DNA from: Tenrec ecaudatus
Taxonomy: Eukaryota > Chordata > Mammalia > Afrosoricida > Tenrecidae
NCBI RefSeq assembly: GCF_050624435.1
Contig: NC_134531.1
Span: 258,926,812-258,990,811 of the forward strand
Reading direction: 5' to 3'
Length of the DNA: 64,000 bases
A model generated the notes under the pieces. The model was given only the letters and a program-made list of their open reading frames with translations, did no database searches and was not told the DNA's origin. How positions within the stretch are numbered: the stretch's first letter is position 1; every line of letters starts with the position of its first letter. The translations under genes were made by a program, and so were the position numbers. Positions 34,800 to 47,412 of this stretch are shown here, piece by piece.

Positions 34800-35965
34800 A
34801 GAAGCTGTGGTTAGGTGCCATTGAATTGGGTCTGACGCGTAGCCACTGTATGTACAACAGAATGAAACAGAATATGATCCTGTGCCATCTTCACAATTGC
34901 TTCTATGTTTGAGTCCATCAATGTAGATACTATGTTGATGCATTTTGTCAAAAGTCTTCTTTTATGCTGCCCAGTTACTTCACCAAGAGTGATGTTCTTG
35001 TCCATCGACTGGCCTCTCCTGACAGTGTGTCCAAAGTATGAGACAAAGTCTCACATCTTTATCTCTAAGGAGCATTCTGGATGTACTCCTTCCAAGACAG
35101 ATGGATTTGTACTTTTAGCAGTCCATGGTAATATCAATATTCTTCTCAAGTCCAGCACCATCATTCAAATGCATGGATTCTTCTTCAGTATTTCCAATTC
35201 AATGTCCAATTTTCACATGTTTATAGGGCAATGCAAAATACCATGGTTTGGGTCAGGTGCATCTTAGTCCTCAAAGTAATATCCTTGTTTTTCAATACCC
35301 TTAAGAGGTCTTGTGCAGCAGATTTACCCAATAAAACTCATTTGTTCTCTTAACTTGTTTCCAAGAGCATTGATTATGGATCCAAGAAAGACAAACTCCT
35401 TGACAACTTCAAATGTTTCTTCATTTATCATGATGTTCTCTGTTGGACCAATTGTGAGGATTTTAGTCTTCTTCACATTGAGTTGTAATTCAGACCAAAA
35501 TTTACAATCCTTGATCTTTATCAGCAAGTGCTTCAAATTGTCCTCACAGCAAACAAGGTTGTATCATCTGCATATTGCAGGTTGTTAATAAGCTTCCTCC
35601 GATATAGATGCCACGTTATTATTCATACAACCCTATATTTATGATTATTTTCTCAGCATATATATTGAACAAGGATGGTGAGAGCATACCACCCTGGCTC
35701 AAACCTTTCTTGATTTTAGCACATGCAATATACCCTTGTTCTATTTGCACAATTGCCTCTAATCCATGTCCAAGTTCTTCTAATCCATGCACAAGTTCCT
35801 CATGAGCTCAATGAAATCTATGGAATTCTCATTTTTTATCAAGGTTATTCATAGTTTCTTATGGTTCATACAGTCAAATGCTTTTGCATAGTTAATAAAA
35901 CATAAGCCAACATATTTCTGGTATTCTTTGCTGTAAACCAAGATCCCTTGGATATCAGCAATGAT
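34800..35965 (-). mobile_element. RTE/BovB-like LINE
   Basis: About 1.17 kb of RTE in reverse orientation, covering the reverse transcriptase palm to the 3' end. On the minus strand an INYAKAFD-like segment lies at about 35880-35905, and frame 35536-35324 reads LNVKKTKILTIGPTENIM and VVKEFVFLGSIINA, as in the other copies. The 3' end is at 34800 ('ggtgccattgaattgggtc' on the plus strand). Confidence 0.85.
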
Positions 35966-35969
35966 TGTA

Positions 35970-37765
35970 GAGTAGCTAGAAAAATGGAAGAAGTGATTAA
36001 GTCAAAGAACTGAGTAGAAATTTTCAAAGGGAATCTTGAGAAGACAAATCTAAATGTTATAATGAAATTTGAAAACCCTAGAATTAGAAAACCAAAAGGG
36101 AAAACATACGTGTACTCAGCATGTCCTGAACAGAGAGAACCCAAGAAAAAAATTCAGGCCTCCAGTTGTAGTATTGAAATATCCTATGGGAGAAATATTG
36201 AATGATGCAGGAAGCATCAAATGAAGATGGAAAAAATACACAGATTCACTGTACCGAAAAGAACTAAGCGACATTCCATCATTTCAGAAAGTAGTATATG
36301 AGCATGAACCAATGGTGATAAAGGGAGAAGTTAAAGTTGTACTGAAAGCATTAGCCTAAACAAGGCTCTAGGAATTGATGGAATGCCAATTGTAATGTCT
36401 CAACAAGCTGACGAAGCAAAGGAAACACTCATCCATGGGGGTGATCCATATTTGTACCCATTTCAAAGAGAGGTGACCCAACAGAATGTGCAAATTAGAA
36501 TACAATATCATTGAACCAAATGCAGAAAAAAAATTTTCCTGATTATCATCCAACAAGGATTACAGGGGAACATTAACAGGAACCACCAGAAGTATAGGGT
36601 GGGTTTAGAAGAAGACATGGAACAAGAGATATCCTTGTTAATACCAGGTGAACCTCGGTTGAAACAGACAATTCCAGAAAGATATCTATTTGTGTTTTAT
36701 CGACTATGCCAAGGCATTCAACAGTGTGCATAACAAACTATCGTTAGCCTAGATAAAAATAGGAATTGCAGATTATGTAATTGTGTTCATGCAGAACTTG
36801 TTCTTTGATCAAGAGGCAGTTGTGCAGACAGAACAATGGAATAATATACTGTTTAATTTCAGGAAAATTGTACATCACAGTTGCATCCTCTAACTATACT
36901 TATTCAATCTGTGTGCTGAGCAAATAATCAAAGAAACTGGATTATATGAAATGTGGGATTAGGATTTAAGGAAAGCTTATTAAATCCTTCAATATTCAGG
37001 TGACATAACCTTGTTTGGTGACAAGGAAGTGGACTTGAAGCAGTTGTTGATGAATGTCAAGGATTGCAGCCTTCAATATGGATTATCCCTCAATGTAAAG
37101 AAAGCCAAAATTCTCATAACTGGACTAATGCGTAACATCATGTGCAATGGAGAAAAAATTAAAATTGTCAAAGGCTTTGTTTTGCTTGTGTACACAATCA
37201 ATGCTCATTGAAGCAGCAGTCAAGAGATGAAAAGATGAGTTACATTCTATTGCACAAGTCCTCTTAAGCATTTAAAAGCAAGGGAGTTACTTTGAGGACT
37301 CAGGTAGGCCTGACCCTGCTATTTTCAGTTACCTCATATCCATTTGGAAGTTGGACCTTGAATAAGCAAGTTGGAAGAAGAAAAACTGAGTGTGAATTGT
37401 GGTGCTAGAAAAGAATATTGTAAGTTCCATGGACTGACAAGAGGACAAACAAATCTGTCCTGGGAGAAGTATGTCCAGAGTGTTCCTTAGAGACCCAAAT
37501 GGGAGACTTCCTTTTGTAGACTTTAGACCTCGTGAAGATATCATGCTCAGTAAAGTAGAATGGTAGTGAAAAAGCAGAAGGACCTCAGGCAGATGGATTG
37601 ACCAATGGTTTCAACAAAGCCCAATTCAAAGGAATAATTGAGAGATGTCACAAGACTGGAATGTGGTTCTGATGTGAATAGTGGCCTTTCTGTGCTTCTG
37701 TGTGCATAGTGGACATTATGCATTGGAACTGAGTTGATGGCTCCTAACAATAACAACAACCCAGC
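35970..37765 (+). mobile_element. RTE/BovB-like LINE
   Basis: About 1.8 kb in plus orientation, starting at the end of the minus-strand copy. It has an RT segment near 36690-36740 (FYRLCQGIQQCA-like), then LSLNVKKAKILITGLMRNIM (frame 37011-37211) and the 3' end 'gatggctcctaacaataac'. All frames are broken and the endonuclease is absent. Confidence 0.85.
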
Positions 37766-37769
37766 AATC

Positions 37770-38762
37770 CTATGTACAACAGAATGTAGCACGGTCCAGT
37801 CACTGTAGTTATACTTGAATCTACGATGTCATCACTATCCGTGAATTTCCTTTAATCTCTAAATGTAACTCCTGATTGAGACTCTTGGAAACGTGAAACT
37901 AATCATAAAGCCTCATAAAGTTCCTCTGTTTCCATTACTATTGATGTGCTGCCAGGTGTCTTCACTATTTTCCAGTGACTAAGTTTCTCTACATATAATA
38001 AGAAGAGATTTCCCACTGCCTTCTATTCAGTAGCCTTATTTCCTAGAATCTAGTCTTTAAATGCATGCTCTTAATTTTAACTGGTCCTGGAATAATTTTG
38101 TATAGTGTCTGCCTTCTCTGCTGTTTAAATCTTCATTGTTTTGTTTCAGGAACATTAATGTGTGAATTAAAGTTAATATAATTGTTAGATGTGTTTCTTT
38201 TGTGATTGGTACGCATTACCTACATTATCGTAGCATACACTTAAATGATAATCTCAATCATTAGAGATAATTGTTTCTTCCATTGGTGGGAAAAGAAAAT
38301 AAATTCAAGCAAGCCTTTGCTTGATTACATACAAGAGAAAAAATGATCAGCACTAAACCATCAAGGTTTTGCTAAATTGCACTTGTTTCAATATTTGCAG
38401 GTGTTTTTAGAAAACTATAGACTTAATTCACAAAAGACAAGCAAGATTATGCAGGATCTAATATCCTGACCAAATACATTTTATATATCCATAAAATGAA
38501 CTACAAGAGTTTTTGATGCTTTGTCATCTAGAATTATACTTCTGACATAATTATATAGTACTCATAGATAAGAATTATACTTCTGATAGAATTACATAGT
38601 ACTTTTTAGATAAAACCCTTTACAGATTTTATTTGGATGTTATTGAAATTGTAGAAAATAATTCTTTCTTGTTTTTAGGATACCTTGAATTATAAAATCA
38701 TTTTTTCATAAATAGTAATCTATTTAGCAATGAAAGCTGTTCTCTTTGAAACTGTCTTACAT
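37770..38762. other. Unassigned AT-rich DNA
   Basis: Nothing recognised. A short near-duplication, 'gaattatacttctgata', occurs at about 38531 and 38572. Confidence 0.4.
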
Positions 38763-38764
38763 GT

Positions 38765-39540
38765 TGTTATTGCTCGATGCCATTGAGTCCATTCCAACTC
38801 CCTCTGTACAACACAAGGACACACCGCCTTGTCCTGCACCCGCCTCACAGTCATCACCATGCTTGAGCTCATCAGTGCAGGCGGTGTGTCACTTTATCTT
38901 GTCGAGGGTCTTCCTTCTTTTTGCTGGCCCTCAACGTTAGCAAACATGATGGCCTTCTCAAGGAATTGGCCTCTCCTGGAAAGTCACAAACATACGAAAG
39001 AAAGTCTGGCCATGATTGCCTATAAGGAGCATTTTGGATGTACTTCTTCTCAGATAGATCTGTTTGTTCTTTGGAAGTCCACTGTATTTTCAATATTCTT
39101 AGCCCAGCACAATATTTAAGCACACCCTTCTTCTTTGGTCTTCCTTATACAATGTTGAACTTTTATATGCATATGAAGAGATTGAAAATACCATGGCTTA
39201 GGTCAAGTGCACCTTAATCCTCAAAGAAACATCCTTGCTTTTCAATACTTGAATGGGGTCTTGTGTAGCAAATTTACCCAGTGTAATGCATCATTTCATC
39301 CCTTGCCTCCTGCTTCCATGAATTGTGGATTCAAGCAAGACAAAAGTCTTGAAAACTTCAATCTCTTCATCATTTATCATGATGGTACCTATTGGCCTAT
39401 TTGGGAAAATTCTGGCTTTCTGTACATTGAATTGTAATCCACATCGAAGACTTTAATCCTTGCTTGATCCTCATCAGCAAGTGCTGCAGATCTTCCTCAC
39501 TTTCCACAAGCAAGTTTGTGTCATCTATGTAATGAACAAA
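38765..39540 (-). mobile_element. RTE/BovB-like LINE, 3' half
   Basis: Minus-strand RTE: 3' end at 38765 ('gatgccattgagtccattcc'), 'gcattttggatgtacttctt' and 'ggtcaagtgcaccttaatcc', ending near 39540 at the 'tcatcagcaagtgctgcag' part. Confidence 0.85.
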
Positions 39541-39604
39541 ATATTATTTTTATAACTTTAAAAGAAAAAGGAATTATATACTTCCATTTAGATCTACTGC
39601 CTTT

Positions 39605-40239
39605 GAGGGGGAGTGTAGAGTGAAGACCTAAAGCCCATCTTTAGGCAACCTTACATTCCCTTCAGAAGGGTCATGGGGAAGAGACAAGCCAGTTAGGGTG
39701 CAGTATAGCACTGATAAAATATCCAACTTTCCTCTAGTTCATTAATACTCCCCCACTCCCCCAACCCTACCCCACTATCATGATCCCCATTCTACCTTAC
39801 AAATCCAGCTAGACCAAAGCTTGTACAGATAAGAGCTGGAAACACAGGGAATACAGGGCAGATAAACCCCTCAGGACCAATATTGAAATTAGCAATACCA
39901 GGAGGGTAAGGTAAAAGTGGGGGGAGAAAGGGGGAACTGATAACAATGTTGTACATATAACCCCTTCCCTGGAGGGTGGACAATAGAAAAGTGGGTGAAG
40001 GGAGACATCGGTCAGTGTAATACAGGAAAAAAATAATAGTTTATAAATTATCAAGGGTTCATGAAAGAGGGGTTCAGGAATGGAGGGGGAAAATGAGGAC
40101 CTGACATCAAGGACTCAAGTGGAAAGAAAATGTTTTGAGAATGATGATGGCAACAAATGTACAAATGTGCTTGACACAATGGATGGATGTATGGATTATG
40201 ATAACAATTGTATGAGCCCCAATAAAATGATTTTTAAAA
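39605..40239 (+). mobile_element. L1 3' UTR, 5'-truncated
   Basis: A 635-base young-type L1 end finishing 'tgagccccaataaaatg' plus A-rich tail. The flanks 'agatctactgccttt' (39590-39604) and 'agatttcctgccttt' (40240-40254) match at 13 of 15 positions, a good target-site duplication. Confidence 0.9.
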
Positions 40240-40254
40240 AGATTTCCTGCCTTT

Positions 40255-40604
40255 CATAGAATAAACTGGTTTGGTGAGTTGTATTTGATTTAATATAAAA
40301 ATGTAACATATATTATTGCTATATACAAAGGAATATGAAATATCTAGTATCCCCCAAAATGACAAAGCAATTATTTTTGCACCACTCTTTATTTTCTTTG
40401 AAGTGATATTTCCTTCTAAGAAATAATATACTTTTCTTTTATTACTATTTGTTTTATAAAGACTTCTTGGAAGGAAATATTTTCTATAGATTGAGTTTCC
40501 ATTGCTGTCACCATAATGATCCCCAAAGGATATATATTTTATTAAACATCTAAGTTAAAAAACAAACTTCACTAAGCTCTTAAGAAATAGACACAACTGT
40601 AGGG
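40255..40604. other. Unassigned AT-rich DNA
   Basis: Nothing recognised. Confidence 0.4.
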
Positions 40605-40614
40605 CTAATCTTTT

Positions 40615-40895
40615 TCTTTTTAATCATTTTATTAGGGGCTCATCCAACTCTTATCACAATCCATACATCCATCCACTGTGTCAAGCACATTTGTACATTG
40701 GTTGCCCTCATCTTAGAATAAATTTTTTTCAATCACATTTGTACATTTATTGCCCTCATCATTTTCGGAACATTTGCTCTCCACTTGAGCCCTTGGTATC
40801 AGCTCCTCATTTGTCCCCTCCCTCTCAGCCCCTCCTCCCTCACGATTTATAAATCATTGGTGATTTATAAATCATTACTACTTTGTCATGTAGCC
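40615..40895 (-). mobile_element. L1 3' end, first of two serial insertions
   Basis: T-rich start, then 'ttattaggggctcatccaac' through to 'cacgatttataaatcat'. It is bounded by 'ctaatctttt' at 40605-40614 and 40896-40905. It contains a small internal repeat of the 'cacatttgtacatt' segment. Confidence 0.85.
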
Positions 40896-40905
40896 CTAAT
40901 CTTTT

Positions 40906-41224
40906 TTTTAAACGTTTTATTAGGGGTACATACTACTCTTATCACAATCCATACATATACATACATCAATTGTATAAAGAACATCTGTACATTATTTGCC
41001 CTAATCATTTCCTTTTCTTTCTTTCTTTTCCCTTTTCTTTTTTTACATTTTATTAGGGACTCATACAACTCTTATCACAATCCATACATATACATACATC
41101 AATTGTATAAAGCACATCCATAGATTCCCCGCCCCAATCATTCTCAAAGCATTTGCTCTCCACTTAAGCCCTTTGCATCAGGTCCTCTTTTTTTTTTTCC
41201 CTCCCTCCCCGCTCCCCTCTAGCA
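40906..41224 (-). mobile_element. L1 3' end with doubled tail, second serial insertion
   Basis: Bounded by 'ctaatctttt' at 40896-40905 and 41225-41234. The L1 terminal sequence occurs twice in tandem (starts near 40913 and 41046, period about 133 bases), separated by a T/C-rich stretch. Confidence 0.85.
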
Positions 41225-41329
41225 CTAATCTTTTAAAACACCCTCATCTGTCAGTTTTACTGTGGCGGCCGGCTTTTTTTTTGTGACTCTGGCAGCTATG
41301 TCACCAGTATTTCAAATACCAGCAGATTC

Positions 41330-42301
41330 ACTAATTGTGGTAATTCGTTAGTGTAGTTGGACAGTGTTTCCTTCACTATGCAAAGGTATCGAACCGTGTG
41401 CATCACAACAGAATGGAAATCCTTGTGGAGAATGGGAGTTTCTAGTGGCTCAGTGGTTATGAATTGGGCATCTAATCTCAAGTTGGAGAAAGAAGAGGTC
41501 ATCTCCACACATAATCAGGATTCCCCAGGATTCCTAGAGCGTATCCTATTGGGTCCTATAGTCACTCCTCGTTGGAATAGTCGGGATGGCAGTTGGTTGT
41601 TGAATTGTGCTCACACACACCGAGAGGCAGCTACTTGAACAGCACAAGGGGATACTGAATGGCTTACGATCAGGAAAGATGTGTTCAAGAATTACATTAT
41701 TTCACCACACTTATTCAAACTCTATGCTGAACAAATATTCCAGGAAGCTGGACCATATGAAGACAAATGTCGCATTAATACTGGAGAAAGCTTCATTAAC
41801 AATCTGTGATATGCAGATGACAGGATCTTGCTTCCTGAAAGGAAAGAGAACTTGAAGCACTGATGGATGAAGCTGTGAGATTCTAATGTGCGGTATGGAT
41901 TGCAATGCAATGCAAAGAAGAAGAAGAAAGCCCCAATGATTACATAATGATAAATGTGGGAAACAGATTGATGCTGGCAAGGTTTCCTTTTACTTGAACC
42001 CACAGTCAATGCTCATGGATGCAGCAGTGACGTTATCCTATGTTGTTTTGGGCAAAGTTGCTGCACAAGCCCTCTCTCAAGTGTGGAAGAGAAACGATGC
42101 CACTTTGAGGACCAGGTGTGCTGACCCAAGCCAGACTCTTTTCAATAGTCTCATACGCCTGTGGGATTTAGACAATGAGTAAAGACCACTGAAGAATTGA
42201 TAACATTGGATTGTGGTACTAGGAAGACAATTGAAAGTAACATGGCCCATCTGAAGAACAGATAAACTCACCTTTCAGAAAGTGCAATCAGAATTCTCCT
42301 T
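41330..42301 (+). mobile_element. RTE/BovB-like LINE, left part, with nested SINE
   Basis: RTE reverse transcriptase and 3' region ('ctatgcaaaggtatcgaacc', 'gatatgcagatgacaggatc', the stretch matching YADD-type catalytic surroundings, and 'aagcactgatggatgaagct'). A SINE interrupts at 41432-41636, and an L1-like insertion follows at 42302. Confidence 0.8.
41432..41636 (+). mobile_element. AfroSINE inserted in RTE
   Basis: Head 'agtggctcagtggttatgaa', body 'ctattgggtcctatagtcac'. RTE flanks both sides. Confidence 0.75.
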
Positions 42302-42440
42302 TTGACCTGTTTTAACTTTGTTCTAGTTTTTAATATTTTCTACTTTATTTTTTGATTGAGGCCTTTCTGTTTTGCTGTGTTATTATTTTTTGTTGTTGTT
42401 AGTCTTAATGTATTTTCCCGTGTATGAAATCCAGGATAGG

Positions 42441-42529
<89 letters not shown>

Positions 42530-42728
42530 CAGTCACTGGATTAATGGTTCCTTGAGAAGAGGTTGGGGGAAAATGAGGAGCTACTAACAATTAGTATGAG
42601 AATGAAGAACATTTTCTACAATGGATTGTGATTATGATTATGCAACTCTTCTTAAGATGTTTGAACTAATGAATTGTATGATTTGTGAACTATATGCCAA
42701 TAAAACTGTAATATTAAGAAAAGTAAAC
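42302..42728 (+). mobile_element. Old L1 3' end inserted in RTE
   Basis: Bounded by an exact 10-bp duplication, 'aattctcctt' (42292-42301 and 42729-42738). RTE text is continuous when the insert is removed. The insert ends in the pattern 'gaattgtatgatttgtgaac', 'ccaataaaactg', typical of mammalian L1 3' ends, with an A-rich tail. It contains an AT array. Confidence 0.85.
42441..42522. repeat. (AT)n microsatellite
   Basis: About 80 bases of pure TA dinucleotide inside the inserted L1 end. Confidence 0.97.
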
Positions 42729-42965
42729 AATTCTCCTTAGAAACAAGGATGATGAAGCTTCAGCTCAGAAATTTCCGACATGTTACCAGGAAAGAAAGGG
42801 TCAGAGAAGAAGGACACCATGTGAGATACAGCAGAGGTTCGCAACAAGAGGAGGAGCCTCAAAGAGATGGGCTGACACAGTGGCTTCAACAATGGACTTA
42901 CGCTTTTGAGCAAGAGTGAGGATCGTGCAGGACTGTGCAGTGCATCATTCTGTGACATGGGGTTG
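42729..42965 (+). mobile_element. RTE, right part
   Basis: Resumes the RTE 3' region: 'ttagaaacaaggatgatgaa', 'gatgggctgacacagtggct', 'tcaacaatgg'. The usual 'cctaacaacaa' end is not clear. Confidence 0.8.
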
Positions 42966-45095
42966 CCAAAGGACCAAATGTGAAAAGACTTTAAATTTGT
43001 TCTCCAGAATTCTCCAAAACACAGGTCTTTGTGCCTTCCTTTTTTGGCTTGGCATTTGGTTGCTTCTGGGAAAGCATAACCCTTTACTTGCAAGAAGTCT
43101 TCTGATGCTAAGTACTGACCATTCAGGGTACAAGAAGGATGAAGTATAATCTTTAATACTACACCACTTACTTATTGACATAACATGTAGTTATGAGAAA
43201 TCAGTTCCATGTGAAAATGTAGAACATTAGTACACAACTGTTAAATGACATCATTACATAATCGCTAAACAACTATGACTCATGGCCAAATTGGCAGCCA
43301 GTGATGCTAACACTTGTCTTGCTCCTTTGCTTTCATTGTTGGCATGATTAATGTGTAAAACATTAAGATATGTGTTTAGTGTTGTCAAAAAATGTTAAAT
43401 ACTGTATAACAAGATAGTCGATCAGTGAGGAAGAGGTTAACCTTTTCTTCCTTTGACTTAATTATAATGCAACCATTTCTACATCTACCCAGTCAACTTT
43501 CCCCAGCAACATACTTTCTGGACTTTCTCCAGGTTATTATAATGTAGAAGTTTCTATTTTTACACAATGCAAACGTGCAGAAGCTTCCCTTGTTGATACA
43601 AATAGGAAGATTTTAATACAGGTGTTCAAGGAATAAAAATTCTAGTTAGTATTCTGAAGTTCATCTACATAATGTAATGATTTAAAAGATGCAAAGTCAC
43701 ATCTTAATTGCAGGTGTTATTCCAAAGATGAAAAATATGTCAGTGTCATCTAGCCAGAGACCTAGAGAGGGTTTGCTGAAATTAAGAAGTGACTTAGCTG
43801 CATGATTCAATAGAAGGACACTTGGAGTTTATATTTTCTTGAATGCACATGGAATGCCTATGGAATATTCTTTTATATGATTACTATAAAATAGTTTCCC
43901 ATCAATTTTGACATGACTTACAGAACTTCAGTTACAGATAGAATCTGTACTTTCTAAAAATGGTTAATTTGATATTTTAGCTGAACATATGCTTATAAAG
44001 ATTCAGAACAATTTTGTGAACAACTATGTAGTTAAAATTAACAGAGCAAAATAAACCATATTGACATCATGTCTTGTAGCTATGAGATTGTTGTTAGTTT
44101 TGAGCATTTTCAAGTTTAATTTAAATATCTAAAAAGCTAAACTCTCACATATTTTATTTCTTGTTTTTTTTGATTCATTGACCTATTTATGTGACATTTT
44201 AGGACTAATCTTTAAAGCATTTTAAGTTTTGTTCTTTTAATTTATAGTATGCAGTACATGCTATCATCATTTACATATCATATTTTGTTATGTATTGAAA
44301 GTAATGCATTTGAGGTTGAAGCCTTCCAAATTAGCATCTGTTTCTCCGTAATCAACTTTCATTTCCTCAGGTGTTAGTTATGTAATTACAGTCAGGTGTA
44401 CAAATCTGGCTTCATGTATTCTTACATGACATCACATTAAGATCACTTTTAATGTTTGTCTCTAATAATTAGTATATTCTTGTATATAGTATATATGGCA
44501 TTTCTATAGAACCTTTTATTATATTAACATTATGCTATACATTGCATTTTGCAAAAATATATACCTGTGTTTTAAAGAAACAGCCCATTTCCTCAAAGGA
44601 AAAGAACATGTTCTTGTATTTTTCACTCTTTCATTCTCACTCCTGCTCTGTTTTACTGAAGGTCAGACCAAGTTCTTTGTTTGAAGTGGCTGACAGTCTA
44701 GTGTACATTCCTTGCTGCTCTCACGGTGTTTCTATAACTTCTTTTCTTAAAAGAAACACTTGTTGGCTTCCGTGTCAAAAGGTGTTTTCTTTGGATTCTT
44801 ATTTACCCCTGGTGGTGTACTAGGTTCTGATTTGGCCTGTTCACCTCAGGGTTCATGGACATGAATGCACCAGCTGCTGCGTGGTAAATGATGAGGCCAT
44901 CTGTTCCCATAAAGACTCACAGCCTCTGAAGTTCTACGTAGGTTCAGGTCATAATACGACAGAATTTACTCAAAAGTAGTGGATTTGGGTTTTGGCTTTT
45001 GGTATTATATCACTGTATCATTTCCCCCCATCTACTCACTATATCTCCATCTATATTTATTAACAGCCTACTATCATCATCTATCTGTAGACACT
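42966..45095. other. Unassigned AT-rich DNA
   Basis: More than 2 kb with no repeat family or gene that I can support. The 44542-44823 frame (93 codons) shows no domain signature. Confidence 0.4.
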
Positions 45096-45099
45096 AGTT

Positions 45100-45790
45100 T
45101 CCCCCAAAAACCATTTTATTGGAATCTAATACATATGTAAGTCCATAGCTCAATCATATTAACTAGTATTTTACATTTGGTACCACAATAAGTTTCAAAA
45201 CATTCTCTTTCTTCTTGAACTTCTTGACATCAGCTCCAATTTACCCCCTCCTCCCACCCCTCCCTTTTACCACTACCACTGTACAACCCCAATATGAAGA
45301 AACACAAAAGCACAGGAAATGTTGAGAACTAGATCAAGTCCAACATGCACCCGAGGATGGATCAAGGACAAGGTTTTAACTTTTCACGTCAGGCTCATCA
45401 TTTTGATCACCTGCAGTCCTTTCTCCAATGTAGTTTCTTCCCCTCCTTCAATTATGAAGAAAGGCAAATCACCAGACTCATTTCCTATGTAGATCTCGCA
45501 AATGTATCTCAGGCTCCCACGTGTCATCTTTCTGACAACCACAATCGCACAGTTTAGGCTCCGATACGATTCCATTTTTGGCTTCAGATTACATGAGTTA
45601 AAATCCTTAGGTCACTGATGATGGTGTGCTTCTTCCATATGGACTTAGTTATTATCTCATTTACCTGGCTGCTTGTTTGAAAGCAATCCTTTAAGACCCC
45701 GGGCGCTTTTTATCTGATAGCTGGGCACCTTCTGATTTCTTCACCATACTTTGCATCTGTGACCCCTTCCTGAGAGCGAGTGGCAAGCAG
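45100..45790 (-). mobile_element. Older L1 3' UTR
   Basis: Begins with 'accattttattggaatctaa' (older terminal motif) and includes the conserved segment at 45615-45740 ('ggtgtgcttcttccatatgg', 'ttaagaccccgggcgc', 'gatagctgggcacc'). Confidence 0.7.
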
Positions 45791-45824
45791 GACTATGATG
45801 TAAGAGCTTTTACATTTAATTTAA

Positions 45825-45985
45825 CTTAATTTTATTATTAATTAGGAGTTAATACATATATCATATCATTTCACAGTTCAATCATGTCAAGCAGTATGCA
45901 AGTCCAAAACCCATTCTTGATTCTATGATCTTTTATCTGCCCGTGGCTCCTTTGAGAGACCTCCTTGCTAATTTATGGTAGAGTC
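45825..45985 (-). mobile_element. Old L1 3' tail
   Basis: Resembles the terminal part of the preceding copy ('taggagttaatacatata', 'cagttcaatcatgtcaagc'). Confidence 0.55.
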
Positions 45986-46201
45986 TTGTCGATTATCCTC
46001 CAGGGGCATAGAGACTACTAGCACACATTTTAAGTGTAAGATATAACAAAATAATAACTACTGTTAACTACTAGCACACATTTTTAAAGCACCGTTGAGA
46101 GAGGGGTAATGGGCTAATTTAGGTTAGCTCCACATCACAACACTTAAATTATTCACATAGATAGAGTCAATCCTTTTGTAATTGCATGTTATTTACAACA
46201 A

Positions 46202-46651
46202 TGTGTTAGTCCAGGTAGATGAGAGAAACAAATCCAGGGAGACTCATATATGTATAAGAAAGAGCTTTATATAAAGAGTAATTATATATTAAGAAAACAT
46301 CCCAGCTCAGTCCAGCTCAAGTTCATAAGTCTGATATTAGCCCATATATCCAATATCAATCTATAAATTCCTCTTCAGACTCATACAACACATGCAGTGA
46401 CACTGAGTGCAGAAAGATCACAGGCCAGTGGGTGGAAAGTCTTGTGGATCCAGTGGCAGTGGAAGCATCTCAGCGCTGGCAGGAGTCTCCTCGTGGCTCC
46501 TCCAGCTCCACTGCTGGCTGCATCAATGTAGCTCCGTGTGGTTTGTCAACAGGAATGTTCCATAGAGCCTCCAAATGAGGTCACCACATGGCAACCTGAT
46601 TGACAGGCCAAACGCCACCTCTTCCTCACATTGTCAGAGGTAGCTGCCACA
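46202..46651 (-). mobile_element. Solo ERV-L-type LTR
   Basis: A 450-base LTR read on the minus strand from 'tgtggcagctacc' to 'ggactaacaca', with a perfect 5-bp duplication, 'aacaa', at 46197-46201 and 46652-46656. Same family as 14149-14573 in the opposite direction. It contains 'tttatataaagctc' and a 'cctgtgatctttctgca' block shared by the family. Confidence 0.9.
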
Positions 46652-46921
46652 AACAAAAATCAAAGTTGATTGTCAGGGAAATTTTACAATAATATTCAGT
46701 GAGACGTCAGTCATGGTTTGACCGGATAATATATATATCTTAATACAGTAGATAGGACATTGGTATAGTACTCGATCATTGCCTCCTTACCAACAGCTCA
46801 ATCATCTTGGAATAGCTGTCTTTTGCATCTTAAAACACTATGAATCTTCAGTCTTAAATCTTCATTTTACAAGTGTGTTTAATGTAGAAGCAAGTTCACT
46901 GAGTGGAATTTCTACATCAGA

Positions 46922-47412
46922 TCTTTTTTAAAAAAATCATTTTATTGGGGGCTCATACAATTCTTATCACAATCCACACATACATCCATTGTGTCAAGCA
47001 CATTTGTACATTCATTGCCCTCATCATTCTCAAAACATTTGCTTTATACTTAAGCCCTTGGTATCAGCTCCTCATTTTCCCCCTCCCTCCCACTTACCCT
47101 CCTTTATGAACACTTGATAATTTATAAATTATTATTATTTTGCTATATATTACACTGACCATCGTCTACCTTTACCCAATTTTCTGTTGTCCATTCCCCA
47201 AGAGGAGGTTATATGTAGATCCTTGTAATCAGTTCACCCTTTTCCCTGCCTCCCTCTACCCTCCTGGTATCGCCACTCACAGCACTGGTCCTGAAGGGAT
47301 CATCCACCCTAGATTTTCTATGTTTCCAGTTGCTATCTGTACCAGTGTCCATCCTCTGGTCTAGGAAGATTTGTAAGGTAGAATTGGGATCATGATAGTG
47401 GGGGTAGGAGGA
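46922..47412 (-). mobile_element. L1 3' UTR, young type, truncated
   Basis: T/A-rich start, then 'cattttattgggggctcat' through 'gatcatgatagtgggggtag', the same order as 14747-15230. It breaks abruptly into older L1 sequence at 47413. Confidence 0.85.
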
